A stretch of DNA of 63,955 nt from Armatimonadaceae bacterium (GCA_030447685.1 JAUJOK010000025.1:17463-81417); one strand, 5' to 3'; shown: positions 17,255-26,916, numbered from the stretch's first letter. Numbers and translations: made by a program. Notes: generated by a model from the sequence alone, not told the origin.

Positions 17255-19780
17255 CTACAACAGACTCATCGGGTCGATGTCCACGCTGAGGCCGAAGCGT
17301 TCCGAGGGGTGCAGGGCGGCAAAAGCGGCGGATAGACGCTCGCGCAGCACTTCTGTCCGCGACGCTTTCAGAAGCAGATGCCATCGATAGCGCCCGCGCA
17401 GCCGGGACAGGGGACAGGGCGCGGGACCCAGGACTTCCAGAGCATCGTCACCGCCGACGCGGGGGCCGGAATCTAAGAGGGAACGCCCGCCCAGGTGCGA
17501 CGATAGGGCGCGCAGCCGGGCCTCAGCGGCGCTGCCGTCTTCATCCTGCGCGATGACATTGGCAAGCCGGGTAAAGGGCGGGTAGCCCAGTTCGCGCCGG
17601 TTGGTTATCTCGCGGCGGTAAAAGGTCTCATAGTCGTGCTTGGCGGCGGCGGCCACGGATTCATGCTCCGGGTTGAACGTCTGCACCAGTACATGGCCGA
17701 TTTTGCGCCCGCGCCCGGCCCGCCCGGAAACCTGCGTAAGTAACTGGAACGCCCGCTCGGCGGCGCGGAAGTCGGGGATGTTCAGCGCGGTATCCGCCGA
17801 AATGACGCCGACCAGGGTGACACCCGCGAAGTCCAGCCCCTTGGCGACCATCTGCGTGCCGATAAGAATATCCGCCTCACCGCTCCGAAAAGCGCGCAGC
17901 ATCTTCAGGTGGGCGTCTTTTTTGGCCGTCGTGTCCCGGTCCATTCGCAGCGTTCGCGCCTCCGGGAACAGCCGCCGCACCTCCTCCTCCACACGCTCGG
18001 TGCCGATGCCGAAGGGTAGGATGCGGCGACCCTGGCACTGCGGGCACAGGTCGGGGGCGGCGCGGCGATAGTCGCAGTGGTGGCACTGGAGCGAGCGCGC
18101 CCCGGCGTGGTAGGTCAGGGAAACGTCGCAGTGCGGGCAGCGCGTAGTGAAGCCGCAGTCACGGCAGAGCAGGAACATCGCAAAACCGCGCCGGTTCAGG
18201 AACAGGATCGTCTGCTCGCCTTTGCCCAGCCGGTCGGCGATGGCCTCCTGAAGCGTTTCAGAAAAGACGCCGGGCGATCTCTTCTTGAACTCCGTGCGCA
18301 GGTCGATCACATCCACGGTCGGAAGCGGGCGGAACTCGACACGCTGACGCAGCGGAAGAAAGCCCCATTCGCCCGCCTCGGCTTTGTAAAAACTCTCCAC
18401 GGCGGGCGTCGCGGAGCCGACCAGCACGGTCGCGCCGCTGGCGCGGGCGCGGGCGACGGCGACATCGCGGGCATGGTAGCGAGGCGCAGGGCTGTCCTGC
18501 TTGTAGGACGCCTCATGCTCCTCGTCCACCACGATCAGGCCGACGTTCGATAGCGGAGCGAAGACGGCGGAGCGCGCCCCTACCACCACATCCGCCTCGC
18601 CGCGCCCGATGCGCTGCCATTCGTCGCGCCGCTCCCCTTCGGAAAGTGCCGAATGAAGGACGGCCACACGGTCGCCGATACGGGCGCGGAAGCTGTCCAC
18701 CACCTGCGCCGTGAGCGCGATCTCGGGAACCAGAATCAGCGCCGTGCGTTCCCGGCGGCGCGTCTCGGCGATGGCCCGCAGATACACCTCGGTTTTGCCC
18801 GAGGCGGTGACGCCGTACAGCAAAGCGACATTAGCCTTATGCTCGTCCAGGCGGCGCGTGATGTCGGCGACGGCGGCACTCTGCTCGCCGCTCAGCATCG
18901 GGGGCACGGCGGCCCCGGCGACGAAGCGGAACGGGCGGCGGCGCATCTCCAGCACCTCGAAGGTTATCAGCCCGTCGGATTCCAGGCGCTTGGCGGCGGG
19001 CGGGGAAGACTGCGCCAGGGCCAGCGCCTCGGAAAGCGGCAGCGGCCCACCGCCCGCCGCCGCCAGAGTCCGTAAAAGCCGCGTCTGCCCCGGCGCTTTT
19101 TCTTCGCGCGCAGCGGCGGCGGTTTCGGCGTCATCCCAAGCCACCGAAAGGCGAATTCCCTTGACCCGGCGCGCTCCGGCGCGCGGCGGCTCCACCGTCC
19201 ACCGATCTTCCAGCACGCCCCGCTTGCGAAGCAGCGCGATGGGAGAAGCTACGCGCGCATTATCCAACGCCTCGGAAAGCTCGTCTTCCGTTGCCGCGCC
19301 TCCCTGGCTTACCAGAGCCTCGACAAGCCGCCGGTGCGAGGCGGCGCTGATTTCCGGAAGTCGCGATTCCCAGTCCGGCGCGAGCGCAACCCGGCGAACG
19401 ACATGGGCAGCCTGGGCATCGGGGATAACGCAGCGAACGGCGACGGCTAAATCACAGAGATAAGCTCGCGCCATCCAGCGGGCGGCGGCGAGGACGGCGG
19501 GCGGCAGGGACGCGCCATCACCCTCAACCAGGGCATGGATGTCTTTGACCGCCTCCGGGTCGAGATCGGGGGGCGGGGCGTCTTCAATAGTCACCACATA
19601 CCCGATGGCTTCGCGCTTGCCAAAGGGCACGGCGACACAGGTTCCCGGCTTTACTTGTTCTGTCAGACCGTCCGGGATGCGGTAGGTGAACGGCTGCCGC
19701 AATCCCGGTGCATCCACATTGACGACGACGGCAGCGAAGCCCCCGCCACGCCCAATAATGGGGGCGGGGGGGGCGATCAT
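17255..19780 (-). CDS. priA: Primosomal protein N' (replication restart helicase)
   Basis: An 841-residue PriA, which reloads the replicative helicase at collapsed forks. The N-terminal DNA-binding domain is followed by the helicase core with Walker A GVTASGKTEVYL, the DEEH box VVDEEHEASYK and VGSATPAVES. The zinc-binding region has the full set of paired cysteines (LCRDCG, CPHC, CHHC, CPQC). Motif VI QVSGRAGRG is present. Length is slightly above the E. coli protein. ATG 19780 overlaps the stop of the asparaginase gene (ATGA). It closes the remA-gmk-coaBC-priA operon found in many Gram-positive-related phyla. Confidence 0.95.
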   Translation of the reverse strand: MIAPPAPIIGRGGGFAAVVVNVDAPGLRQPFTYRIPDGLTEQVKPGTCVAVPFGKREAIGYVVTIEDAPPPDLDPEAVKDIHALVEGDGASLPPAVLAAARWMARAYLCDLAVAVRCVIPDAQAAHVVRRVALAPDWESRLPEISAASHRRLVEALVSQGGAATEDELSEALDNARVASPIALLRKRGVLEDRWTVEPPRAGARRVKGIRLSVAWDDAETAAAAREEKAPGQTRLLRTLAAAGGGPLPLSEALALAQSSPPAAKRLESDGLITFEVLEMRRRPFRFVAGAAVPPMLSGEQSAAVADITRRLDEHKANVALLYGVTASGKTEVYLRAIAETRRRERTALILVPEIALTAQVVDSFRARIGDRVAVLHSALSEGERRDEWQRIGRGEADVVVGARSAVFAPLSNVGLIVVDEEHEASYKQDSPAPRYHARDVAVARARASGATVLVGSATPAVESFYKAEAGEWGFLPLRQRVEFRPLPTVDVIDLRTEFKKRSPGVFSETLQEAIADRLGKGEQTILFLNRRGFAMFLLCRDCGFTTRCPHCDVSLTYHAGARSLQCHHCDYRRAAPDLCPQCQGRRILPFGIGTERVEEEVRRLFPEARTLRMDRDTTAKKDAHLKMLRAFRSGEADILIGTQMVAKGLDFAGVTLVGVISADTALNIPDFRAAERAFQLLTQVSGRAGRGRKIGHVLVQTFNPEHESVAAAAKHDYETFYRREITNRRELGYPPFTRLANVIAQDEDGSAAEARLRALSSHLGGRSLLDSGPRVGGDDALEVLGPAPCPLSRLRGRYRWHLLLKASRTEVLRERLSAAFAALHPSERFGLSVDIDPMSLL

Positions 19781-20757
19781 CGGTGGACCTGCGGGGCGAG
19801 CGTCGCCTGCGGGGCGAGCGTCGCCTGCGGGGCGAGCGTCGCCTGCGGGGCGAGCGTCGCCTGCGGGGCGAGCGTCGCCTGCGGGGCGAGCGTCGCCTGC
19901 GGGGCGTCCCGGCAGACCGTGCCCTCGGCGGCGCTGGTGACATAATAGACAAAATCCGATTCCGTAGCCGCGCCGCCCGTCTCCCCGGCCCGATTCAGGG
20001 CGACACAGGCGCAGCGCAGCCCGCTCGACGGACCCAGTTCGGGACGCTTGGCCAACAGGGCGCGAATGCCCTCGGCGCAGGCATCCGTCGGGGAAAGGCC
20101 GCGACGCATCGCTTCGACGATACGGTAGGCGAGGCAGACCTGCATCATCTGCTCGCCCATGCCGAAGCAGGTCGCCGCGCCGACCGCATTCTCCACATAC
20201 AGCCCCGACCCGATAATGGGGGAGTCACCGACACGCCCCGGCAGCTTGAAGTCCAGCCCGGATGTCGAGCAGCCCACGGCCAGGTCGCCCCGCTCATCCA
20301 GTGCGGCGCAGCCGACGGTATCGTGCCCCGTGAAGGTCGGTTTCCGCTCGCCGCGCAGGAACGCCTCATAGGCAGCGCGTGCCTTTGAAGTGAGGAGCGT
20401 TCCTTCGTCGGTGAAACCGTGCGCTGTCGCGAAGTCGCGTGCGCCCTGCCCGACCAGAAAGACATGCGGTGTCCGGTCCATTACAAGGCGTGCCACGGCG
20501 ACAGCATTGGTCACGCCCTTGAGCGCGGCGACCGCCCCGGCGCGATGGGTGGGGCCGTCCATCAGAGCCGCATCCAGGGAAAGCGCGCCGGTAGCGTCAG
20601 GCCGCCCGCCGTAGCCGATGTCGTCACAGTCGGGGTCGGATTCCGCCGCCATCAGGCCCGCCTGTACGGCGTCCAGCGCCCGCGCACCGCTTTTCAGTGT
20701 TTGCCATCCGGCGGGATTGCAGACGCGCCCGGAGGGGCCGGTGGAAAGGATAATCAT
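19777..20757 (-). CDS. N4-glycosylasparaginase/isoaspartyl peptidase (Ntn hydrolase) with C-terminal hexapeptide repeats
   Basis: A 326-residue Ntn-hydrolase of the glycosylasparaginase family, which is autocleaved into two subunits. The cleavage nucleophile is Thr147 in GHDTVGCAALD. GDSPIIGSGLYVENAVGAAT and ARRLVMD-type segments fit the family. ATG 20757 overlaps the coaBC stop. The last 42 residues are six copies of ATLAPQ, encoded by 18-bp tandem repeats, and end APQVHR; this tail is not part of the family fold. The gene lies between coaBC and priA, an unusual insertion in this operon, and may recycle glycan-linked asparagine or cyanophycin-like isoaspartyl peptides. Confidence 0.85.
   Translation of the reverse strand: MIILSTGPSGRVCNPAGWQTLKSGARALDAVQAGLMAAESDPDCDDIGYGGRPDATGALSLDAALMDGPTHRAGAVAALKGVTNAVAVARLVMDRTPHVFLVGQGARDFATAHGFTDEGTLLTSKARAAYEAFLRGERKPTFTGHDTVGCAALDERGDLAVGCSTSGLDFKLPGRVGDSPIIGSGLYVENAVGAATCFGMGEQMMQVCLAYRIVEAMRRGLSPTDACAEGIRALLAKRPELGPSSGLRCACVALNRAGETGGAATESDFVYYVTSAAEGTVCRDAPQATLAPQATLAPQATLAPQATLAPQATLAPQATLAPQVHR
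19789..19905. repeat. 18-bp tandem repeat, six full copies
   Basis: The unit GGGGCGAGCGTCGCCTGC is repeated head to tail six times with no base differences, plus partial flanks. On the minus strand it encodes (APQATL)n at the C-terminus of the asparaginase. The repeats are in frame and so could expand or contract without breaking the gene. Confidence 0.9.
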
Positions 20758-21991
20758 GCCCTGGCCTGTGCAGAAAGCCGCCGGTTCACGATCCAATCCC
20801 AGATAGCATCCGCCACGGCGCGCTTGGACTGGCGCGGCAGGCGCGGGAGGCGCGTCGCGAGAAATCAGGGTGACGATGTTCGTGTCCACGTCGAAACCGG
20901 CTCCTCCTCGGTAACATCATTGGCGACGATCATATCCAGGTTTTTGGCCTCAAGCTTGGACTGCGCATGCGTTTCCAGCGCCTCGGTTTCGGCGGCGAAG
21001 CCGATAAGCATCTGACCGTCGCGCTTTTCGCGCGCCAGGTGACGCAAAATATCTTCGGTAGGTTTCAGTGTCAGTGTGAACGTATCATCTCCCTGCTTTT
21101 TCAGCTTCTGCGACGAAACCTGTACCGGAGCGTAGTCGGCGACAGCGGCGGCGGCGATTACCACGCGCGCCGGTGCGGCGTGCTCACGGCAGGCATGAAG
21201 CATCTCCGCCGCCGACATAACCGAAACGACTTGCTCCATCCCGGCGGGCAGCGGCAGCGTGGTCGGGCCGGTAACGAGCGTCACCCGCGCCCCCGCGCAG
21301 CGGCGGCGGCGGCGATGGCATAGCCCATCTTACCCGAAGAGCGGTTGGAGATATAGCGCGCACCGGGTCAATCATCTCACGCGTCGGCCCCGCCGTTACG
21401 AGGACCGGAAGGTTCGCAAGATCGGCCTGCCGGTATAAGGTTTCCCGCACAGATTCCACAATCTCCGGTGGCTCCGCCAGTCGGCCCGCGCCGACCACGC
21501 CTTCAGCCAGACGTCCCACACCCGGCTCCAGGAACTGATAGCCACGCTCCTCCAGGGTTCGCCGGTTTGCCTGCGTGACCGCGTTCGTCCACATGTTGGT
21601 ATTCATAGCCGGAGCGACGAGAACGGGCTTGCCGGGGTTAGCAATCAGGGCGGAGGTCAGCATATCGTCGCACAGGCCGACGGCGACACGGGCGAGCAGG
21701 TCCGCTGAAGCCGGGGCGATGACGAACAGATCGGCCAGTTCCGCGTAGCGTAGATGCGATCTCGCCGGGAAAAGGCTCCTCGAAGGTGTCCGTCGAAACC
21801 GGCTCCGCCGACAGTCCCCAGAAGGTCGCCGGGGCGATGAAGCGAAGCGCGCCGCGCGTCAGAATCGGCAGAACGCGTGCGCCTTCCTGCACCAGACGCG
21901 AACACAGGTCGGCGGCCTTGTAGGCGGAAATCGAGCCGCCGACGCCCAGCACGACGACGCGACCGGAGAGCGGCAAAGGAGAATCAGCCAT
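20754..21991 (-). CDS. coaBC: Bifunctional CoaBC (phosphopantothenoylcysteine decarboxylase/synthetase), several frame breaks
   Basis: Converts 4'-phosphopantothenate and cysteine to phosphopantetheine for coenzyme A. The flavin-binding CoaC domain has GVGGSISAYKAADL and APAMNTNMW; the CoaB domain has VTAGPTREMIDPVR, ISNRSSGKMGYA, ADYAP and FAAET. Reading requires about five small indels (near 21763, 21365, 21302, 20906 and 20850), several in GC repeats or a G run, after which the end reads AVADAIWDWI and stops at the TGA at 20754-20756, overlapping the asparaginase ATG. These look like sequence errors in an essential gene. It follows gmk with no spacer; the usual rpoZ between them is not found. 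Confidence 0.88.
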
Positions 21992-22624
21992 TGGGGTCGG
22001 ACCAGGGGACGCTGTGGCCCGTCGTGACCGGAGCCGTCCTGATGAATGCGGCAGCGTTCGGCGAGGATAATGGCACGGACGAAGTCGCCCGCGCCGTTCA
22101 CCTTGTCATTGACCACGACATAATCATAGTTGGGCATCTGCTGAGCTCGGAACGCGCATCCAGCAGGCGCGTGGTAATCTGCTCCTCGGTTTCCGTGGAC
22201 CGCCGCCGCAGCCGCCGCTCCAGTTCCTCTACCGAGGGCGGCATCAAAGATAAGAACCGCATCCCGCATCTTCGTTCGCACGGTGAGGCCGCCCTGCACA
22301 TCGATCTTCAAAAGAACATCATGACCCTGCGCGCGCTGCTCGTCCACCCAGGCGCGCGGGGTACCGTACAGATTGCCGTTGACGCGGGCGTATTCCAGAA
22401 ACGCCTCCGCTTCGACCATCTGCCGGAACTCCGCCACGGAAACGAAGAGATAATCACGCCCCGGCACTTCGCCGGGCCGGGCTGCGCGCGTGGTCGCGGT
22501 AACGCAGCGCAGCACGTCCGGCAAGGTCGTGCAGCCGCGCCAGAACCGTGTCCTTGCCGACCCCGGACGGGCCGGAAACGACGAACAACCGGCCCCGGCG
22601 CGGGCCTGCCTGCGATTCAGGCAT
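21984..22624 (-). CDS. gmk: Guanylate kinase, several frame breaks, 3' end uncertain
   Basis: Phosphorylates GMP to GDP. The P-loop SGPSGVGKDTVL lies near residues 17-28, followed by VTATTRAARPGEVPGRDYLFV, the GMP-binding FLEYARVNGNLYGTP, LLKIDVQGG and ARSELQQMPNYDYVVVND. Frames shift near 22526, 22250 (two T lost from a T run) and 22140 (one base lost). ATG 22624 overlaps the end of remA. The C-terminus runs into the coaBC start in either of two frames: a TGA at 21984 in one, or continuation to 21859 in the other, so the exact end is not certain. Essential, so the breaks are likely errors. Confidence 0.82.
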
Positions 22625-22937
22625 CCGCCTCGACTTCCTGTTCTTCCGAGCGCACGGCCACCGCCTCGTCCGCCCCGCCCACGTAAGGCTGTACTTCTTT
22701 ACCCCCAAGGCGGCGCGCAAGTGTCTCCTGCGACAGCGCCGAGGCGACGGTGACACCGCCGTTCAGGAACACGACGCTCTTGGTCTTTCGGCCCTGGGTC
22801 GCATCGATCAACGTGCCGCTTTTACGGGCTTCCTGAACCAGACGGCGCATGGGCGCGGAGTCGGAGCGAATGAGCGCCAAAATCTTGTCACTGGCGACAA
22901 AGTTGTAAAATCCTACGTTGAGAACGACGGGTGTCAC
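22617..22937 (-). CDS. remA: RemA/DUF370 regulatory protein
   Basis: A 106-residue protein of the RemA (extracellular matrix regulatory protein A)/DUF370 family, a small DNA-binding regulator of matrix and osmoprotection genes in Bacillus. The conserved core is VVLNVGFYNFVASDKILALIR, SAPMRRLVQEARKSGTLIDAT and GRKTKSVVFLNG. The start is taken as GTG 22937, immediately before the family domain; a TTG 20 codons earlier is unlikely because it lies within the promoter. It begins the gmk-coaBC-priA operon, as in Firmicutes, and overlaps gmk by eight bases. The C-terminus has an extra acidic tail. Confidence 0.9.
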   Translation of the reverse strand: MTPVVLNVGFYNFVASDKILALIRSDSAPMRRLVQEARKSGTLIDATQGRKTKSVVFLNGGVTVASALSQETLARRLGGKEVQPYVGGADEAVAVRSEEQEVEADA

Positions 22938-22983
22938 GGCAGAAGTCCCCCGGCTTATGGACGAATTTTTTAGCGTTTTCCGG

Positions 22984-23013
22984 ATTATATCGGCCAATAG
23001 GCCAATGCGTCAA
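22984..23013 (-). promoter_or_regulatory. Promoter of the remA-gmk-coaBC-priA operon
   Basis: TTGACG (23013-23008), 18-base spacer, TATAAT (22989-22984). The expected start is about 40 bases upstream of the remA GTG. Confidence 0.7.
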
Positions 23014-23039
23014 CTCCAGCCGCTATTTCCTACCTTCAA

Positions 23040-23828
23040 CTACGCCGTATCCGCCCATTTTCGAGCGATTTCGAGGTCTTCAGGTCGATCTACGTCCGCC
23101 GCTACCTCGGGAAAGGAGGAGACAACGGCCCGCGCCCGCACATCACCGCCCAGCGCACGGGACACGGCAGCCTCCAGGTCGGCGATGCGCAGCAGGCGCG
23201 GCATCAGCCGCGACGCCGCGAGCCGCAAAAGCAACGCCGGTCCGAGCAGATTCGCCAGGCCGATGATGCTTTTGCGGCGGGCGTAGGCGGCGCGCAGGAC
23301 GGTTTCGCGCTCGCGCAGGAACGCCGGTTTTAGCAGCGCCAGATTGCCGCCGGTGAACGTGCCCTCGGCGATACGCAGCGTCGTGCGCCGCATCTCCGGG
23401 AAATGCTGTTGACAGCGTTCGGCGTCCACAATCGGATAACAAAAGTCGGCGGCAGCATCATCAGCGCGCTGAAGGAAGTCGGCCACGGCCTCGCCCGAAA
23501 GGAACGGCACGTCAGCGGTGACAACGAGAAGGCGCGTCTCGGTCGGTCGGAGCGCAGCGACACCGTTCAGCAGCGTATCCACCAGCGATGCTCCGCCCGG
23601 TACGGGGGTGCAGTCCGCCGGTGTGGGAACTTCGCCCGCCACGAGAATGCGCAGGCGGCTCCCCACGCCAGCCCGCACCGCATCCACCACATAATCGAGC
23701 ATCGTACGGTGGTTCAGCAGTGTCAAGGCGCGATTCTGTGCCGCGCCCGCCGCCTGCATCTCCGCTGAGCTGGTTCCCCCGGCCAGGATCAATGCCGCCA
23801 CTTCCCCGGGCGTGTGCATTTCGCTCAT
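23040..23828 (-). CDS. MobA-like NTP transferase domain protein
   Basis: A 262-residue Rossmann-like nucleotidyltransferase of the MobA/GlmU-N type, which transfers a nucleotide to a phosphorylated acceptor. The N-terminal LILAGGTSSAEM replaces the more usual LAGGxSxRM, the acidic motif is LLVVTADVPFL, and DVDRPEDLEIARK near the end binds metal in related enzymes. The substrate is unknown. It overlaps the upstream methyltransferase (ATGA) and ends the operon that begins with the metallopeptidase-like gene and includes ispE, so a role in isoprenoid or surface-sugar metabolism is possible. Confidence 0.72.
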   Translation of the reverse strand: MSEMHTPGEVAALILAGGTSSAEMQAAGAAQNRALTLLNHRTMLDYVVDAVRAGVGSRLRILVAGEVPTPADCTPVPGGASLVDTLLNGVAALRPTETRLLVVTADVPFLSGEAVADFLQRADDAAADFCYPIVDAERCQQHFPEMRRTTLRIAEGTFTGGNLALLKPAFLRERETVLRAAYARRKSIIGLANLLGPALLLRLAASRLMPRLLRIADLEAAVSRALGGDVRARAVVSSFPEVAADVDRPEDLEIARKWADTA

Positions 23829-24805
23829 TTGTTTCCTTTTTCGATGGAGGTGTGACCGCGCACGGCCACGAGTTCCATAATCTCGCCGGGGAACGCACTA
23901 TGGCCGAGGCGCGCCGAGATGTCCAGCATGCCAAGAAACAGTCGCGTCTGCCATGCACCGCCGTTGCTGCTGCTGCTGCTGTGTTTCTCGCCGCCGTCAA
24001 CAGGTGAATATCGCTTTGACCGGAGCGCGTTGCGGGCGCTTTGCGGCGCGAACAGAAAGGGAAAATAACGCAGAGAGATTATGTTGAATCCGGATTCTTC
24101 TAAAAGACGTATGAGCGAGTGCGGAGTGAAGCCCCAGAGGTGGCGCGGAAGGTCCAGGTGATACCATGCGCTGCCGAAAAGGGTCGCTTCCACGCTGGCC
24201 GCATTGGGCAACGCCAGAAGCAGCGCGCCGCCGGGGCGCAGCACGCGCCGGACGGCGGCCAGCGTCTCACGCGGGTCAGGCACGTGCTCCAATACGTGCA
24301 GCAGAGTGACGAGATCAAAACTTTCCGGCGTCAGGTCTGACGTTTCTACCGGTCTTTCATGGATGACAGCTCCGGCGCGTCGCCGCGCCATGTCCGCCGC
24401 GACCGGGTCGGTTTCCAATCCTTCCACGGTGAATCCCCGTTTTTTCAAGGCCGCAAGGAAGCGCCCGTCGCCACAGCCGACATCGAGGGCGCGGCGAGGA
24501 AGCGCGCCGCCTGCAGCGGCATCCGCTCGGCGTGCGAGGCCCGCGTTCAGCGCATCCAGCCGCCTGCCTACCTCCGTATCGGCCTGAGCGCCTTCGGCGC
24601 GGGCGTACGCGCCGGGCGCGTAGAAGCGGTGCATCTCGTTTATCGGGGGGCGTGGCTCCAGCCGCGCCGTGCCGCAGCGCAGACAGCGAACCGCCGAATA
24701 GCGGGCATCACCACCAAGGAGGTTGTCCGGCGCGACCCGCCAGGGCCGCGCGCCCGTCGTACCGCAGACACAGCAAGGAAGCGGGTCGGGAAGCGTATCA
24801 GCCAT
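23825..24805 (-). CDS. Class I SAM-dependent methyltransferase with N-terminal zinc ribbon
   Basis: About 326 residues. A CxxC...CxxC zinc ribbon opens the protein (CCVCG and CLRCG within the first 55 residues). The methyltransferase domain has motif I ALDVGCGDGRFLAAL, VVETSD-type acidic motif II and LLHVLEHVPDP, then PGGALLLALPNAASVE, a set typical of methyltransferase-11/23-type enzymes acting on sugars or small molecules. A C-terminal hydrophobic stretch near ISLRYFPFLFAPQ may touch the membrane. ATG 24805 is preferred to the GTG two codons upstream. It overlaps ispE upstream and the NTP transferase downstream. Confidence 0.8.
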   Translation of the reverse strand: MADTLPDPLPCCVCGTTGARPWRVAPDNLLGGDARYSAVRCLRCGTARLEPRPPINEMHRFYAPGAYARAEGAQADTEVGRRLDALNAGLARRADAAAGGALPRRALDVGCGDGRFLAALKKRGFTVEGLETDPVAADMARRRAGAVIHERPVETSDLTPESFDLVTLLHVLEHVPDPRETLAAVRRVLRPGGALLLALPNAASVEATLFGSAWYHLDLPRHLWGFTPHSLIRLLEESGFNIISLRYFPFLFAPQSARNALRSKRYSPVDGGEKHSSSSSNGGAWQTRLFLGMLDISARLGHSAFPGEIMELVAVRGHTSIEKGNK

Positions 24806-25709
24806 CTTCACCGCCTGAGGTCGTCATGCACGCCTGTTCCACCCAGGGGAACTGCTTATACAGCGTTTCCGTGAGATTCCGCGCCTGACCCGCGTCACGG
24901 GCCAGGCCGAATAGGGCCGACCCGCTGCCGCAAAGGAGAGTACGAACCGCGCCTGCGTCGGCAACAGCCTGGTAAACATCCGCGACGGCGGGAAAGGCAG
25001 GCAGTATCGCTGCCTCGAAATCATTCCCCATCGCTGCGCCGATTGCGGCGATATCCGTCGTTCCGTGGATGAGCAGGGCAAGAAGCCGCTTCGTCGCGTT
25101 TCCCGGCTGACGGTCGGGAAGCGAATCGAGGCGGGCGTAGGCATCGGCGGTGGGCACGCCGACAGCGGGCTTGACCAGGACGCCGTGCAGAGCGGGGAGG
25201 GGGGCGGGCAGGGAAGCGATACGCTCGCCGCGTCCGCTCATGTGAATACCCTGCTCGGCGCGCAGGAACAGGGGAACATCGGAACCGATGGCGGCTGCCG
25301 TCTCCGCAAGTGTCTCCGGTGTGGCCGTGTCGGGATAAAGGCGACGCAGAACGCGCAAAACCGCTGCTGCATCGCTGCTGCCGCCGCCCAGGCCCGCCTG
25401 TGAGGGAAGCCGCTTGGCCAGACGGATATGGACGGCAATGTCGCGCCGGGGCAGGAAACGGGAAAGGTATTCGTCGGCGGCGCGAAAGGCCAGATTGCCG
25501 CTGCCCGTCGGAAGGGTCGTATCATCGCAATCCAGAGTGACGCCGCGCGGGCCACAGGTTGCTGTGACTTCCAGTTCGTCGGCGGGAAGGAAGGTCGCGA
25601 CAACGGAATCTATGTCGTGGTAGCCGTCCGAACGGCGCGGCCCGACATCCAGCGTCAGGTTGACTTTGCACGGCGCGAGGACGCGCCGTATTGAAGACGA
25701 TTGGTTCAT
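24798..25709 (-). CDS. ispE: 4-diphosphocytidyl-2-C-methyl-D-erythritol kinase
   Basis: A GHMP-family kinase of the non-mevalonate isoprenoid pathway, phosphorylating CDP-methylerythritol. Motif 1 is APCKVNLTLDVGPRRSDGYH, motif 2 is SQAGLGGGSSDAAAVL, and motif 3 is CGSGSALFGLA. 303 residues, normal length. ATG 25709 is placed just before the first conserved motif and overlaps the stop of the upstream gene (ATGA). Translational coupling to a secreted metallopeptidase-like protein upstream is odd for this pathway enzyme. No other isoprenoid gene lies here, though ispA is 17 kb away. Confidence 0.92.
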   Translation of the reverse strand: MNQSSSIRRVLAPCKVNLTLDVGPRRSDGYHDIDSVVATFLPADELEVTATCGPRGVTLDCDDTTLPTGSGNLAFRAADEYLSRFLPRRDIAVHIRLAKRLPSQAGLGGGSSDAAAVLRVLRRLYPDTATPETLAETAAAIGSDVPLFLRAEQGIHMSGRGERIASLPAPLPALHGVLVKPAVGVPTADAYARLDSLPDRQPGNATKRLLALLIHGTTDIAAIGAAMGNDFEAAILPAFPAVADVYQAVADAGAVRTLLCGSGSALFGLARDAGQARNLTETLYKQFPWVEQACMTTSGGEDG

Positions 25710-26908
25710 AATCCGGCCCGCGCCCGCTGACGCAGGGTGATTTTTTCCGGGCCGCCCGCGCCGGGCCGCACCCATTTCCAGCCCGGCTGAAGCACGGTCA
25801 GTTCGGCTTTGCCCCCTTCGCGCAGCGCCAGCGGCGGACGCTCCGCGAACAGAACGGAGCCGTGGGCTATACCGTCACCCCGTACCTGGTAGGTAGTGCG
25901 CGCCAGAGGCACCCAGGCAGGCAGGCGGATCGGCACCACCAAGGCAGCGGCGACGGTGTTCCGGAGCGCCGTGAGCAGATCGCGCGGCCCGACCCCCAGG
26001 ATGGAAAAAAGGCCACGCCCCAGCAACTCCGGCCCGAAGGCATGATCGGTGGCAAGGGCTGCCCCGATATAGAGGTTCATCGCCCGCTCATCCCTGTCGT
26101 CCAGGCCGCTGCCGATGGGGCCTATTTCGTGAAACCGCGCGATCAGTGGCGCGATCTGGCGGGCGTGGTATGTACTCAGGCCCGGCGCGTCCGTCCAATC
26201 GTCGCCTGCCGTTCCTTTGCCCGCCACAGTCTCCTCATAAAGCCACTTCAAATACAGCCGCTCACCCAGGAAACCGGCGGCATCGTTTTCCGGTGCGGAA
26301 AAGCCACGCGCGGCGGGCAGCGTTACATGGCCCCATTCGTGCGCGATGGTGCGCGTCCATTCGATAGCGGTTCGCGGCACGGCGGTATCGAAGATGTAGA
26401 GATGATTTCCCTGTGACTCGCCGCCCGCGGTGGTCCGCGCCGTCGCGGGAAGCTGCCGGTACAGCCACACATGGGCGCGGTCGCTTCCTCGCGGGAACTC
26501 GGTATCGCGGACGAAACGCTCCCGGTGCAGCCGCAGAAGGCGGGCGCACAGGCGGGCCGTGCGGCGTGCGGCGTCCGCGTCCGACGGGGCATGATGAATG
26601 ACGACCGCGGGACCCAACCCGACATTGCCCCGCCGGTCGCGGCGCGGCGCATAGACGAAAGCAGCGCGCGCGAAAAGCCAGCCGTAGCGGGCATCCTGTG
26701 CGGAAACGGTATCGGGGGGGACGGCCAGGACGAAGCCACCGGGCAGCGGCTCCGTTGCCATCTTGCCGAAGGCCCGGGTCAGAGCGGCGGCATCCGGCAC
26801 GAATTCGGGCGGCAGCACTGTCTGGGCGTGAGCGGGACGAACAGCGGCGGCAGCAAATGCGGCAACGAAAAGCAGAAACAGAAGAGCCAGCCGCACGATA
26901 AAACGCAT
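25706..26908 (-). CDS. Secreted protein with HEWGH metallopeptidase-like motif
   Basis: A 400-residue protein with a signal peptide (residues 1-28, hydrophobic core LALLFLLFVAAFAAAA, cleavage after AHA). Its central TIAHEWGHVTLPAA carries an HExxH zinc-metallopeptidase motif at residues 190-194; a downstream third ligand such as the Glu in ENDAAGFLGERL is possible. The C-terminal 80 residues look like a small beta domain (WKWVRPG near the end). I do not recognise a named family. ATG 26908 precedes the signal peptide. It opens the ispE operon, so it may share regulation with ispE without sharing function. Confidence 0.6.
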   Translation of the reverse strand: MRFIVRLALLFLLFVAAFAAAAVRPAHAQTVLPPEFVPDAAALTRAFGKMATEPLPGGFVLAVPPDTVSAQDARYGWLFARAAFVYAPRRDRRGNVGLGPAVVIHHAPSDADAARRTARLCARLLRLHRERFVRDTEFPRGSDRAHVWLYRQLPATARTTAGGESQGNHLYIFDTAVPRTAIEWTRTIAHEWGHVTLPAARGFSAPENDAAGFLGERLYLKWLYEETVAGKGTAGDDWTDAPGLSTYHARQIAPLIARFHEIGPIGSGLDDRDERAMNLYIGAALATDHAFGPELLGRGLFSILGVGPRDLLTALRNTVAAALVVPIRLPAWVPLARTTYQVRGDGIAHGSVLFAERPPLALREGGKAELTVLQPGWKWVRPGAGGPEKITLRQRARAGL

Positions 26909-26916
26909 ACGCAGAA

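Noticed and set aside
19789..19905. CRISPR array
   Set aside because: Repeats are contiguous with no spacers and are translated in frame in the asparaginase.
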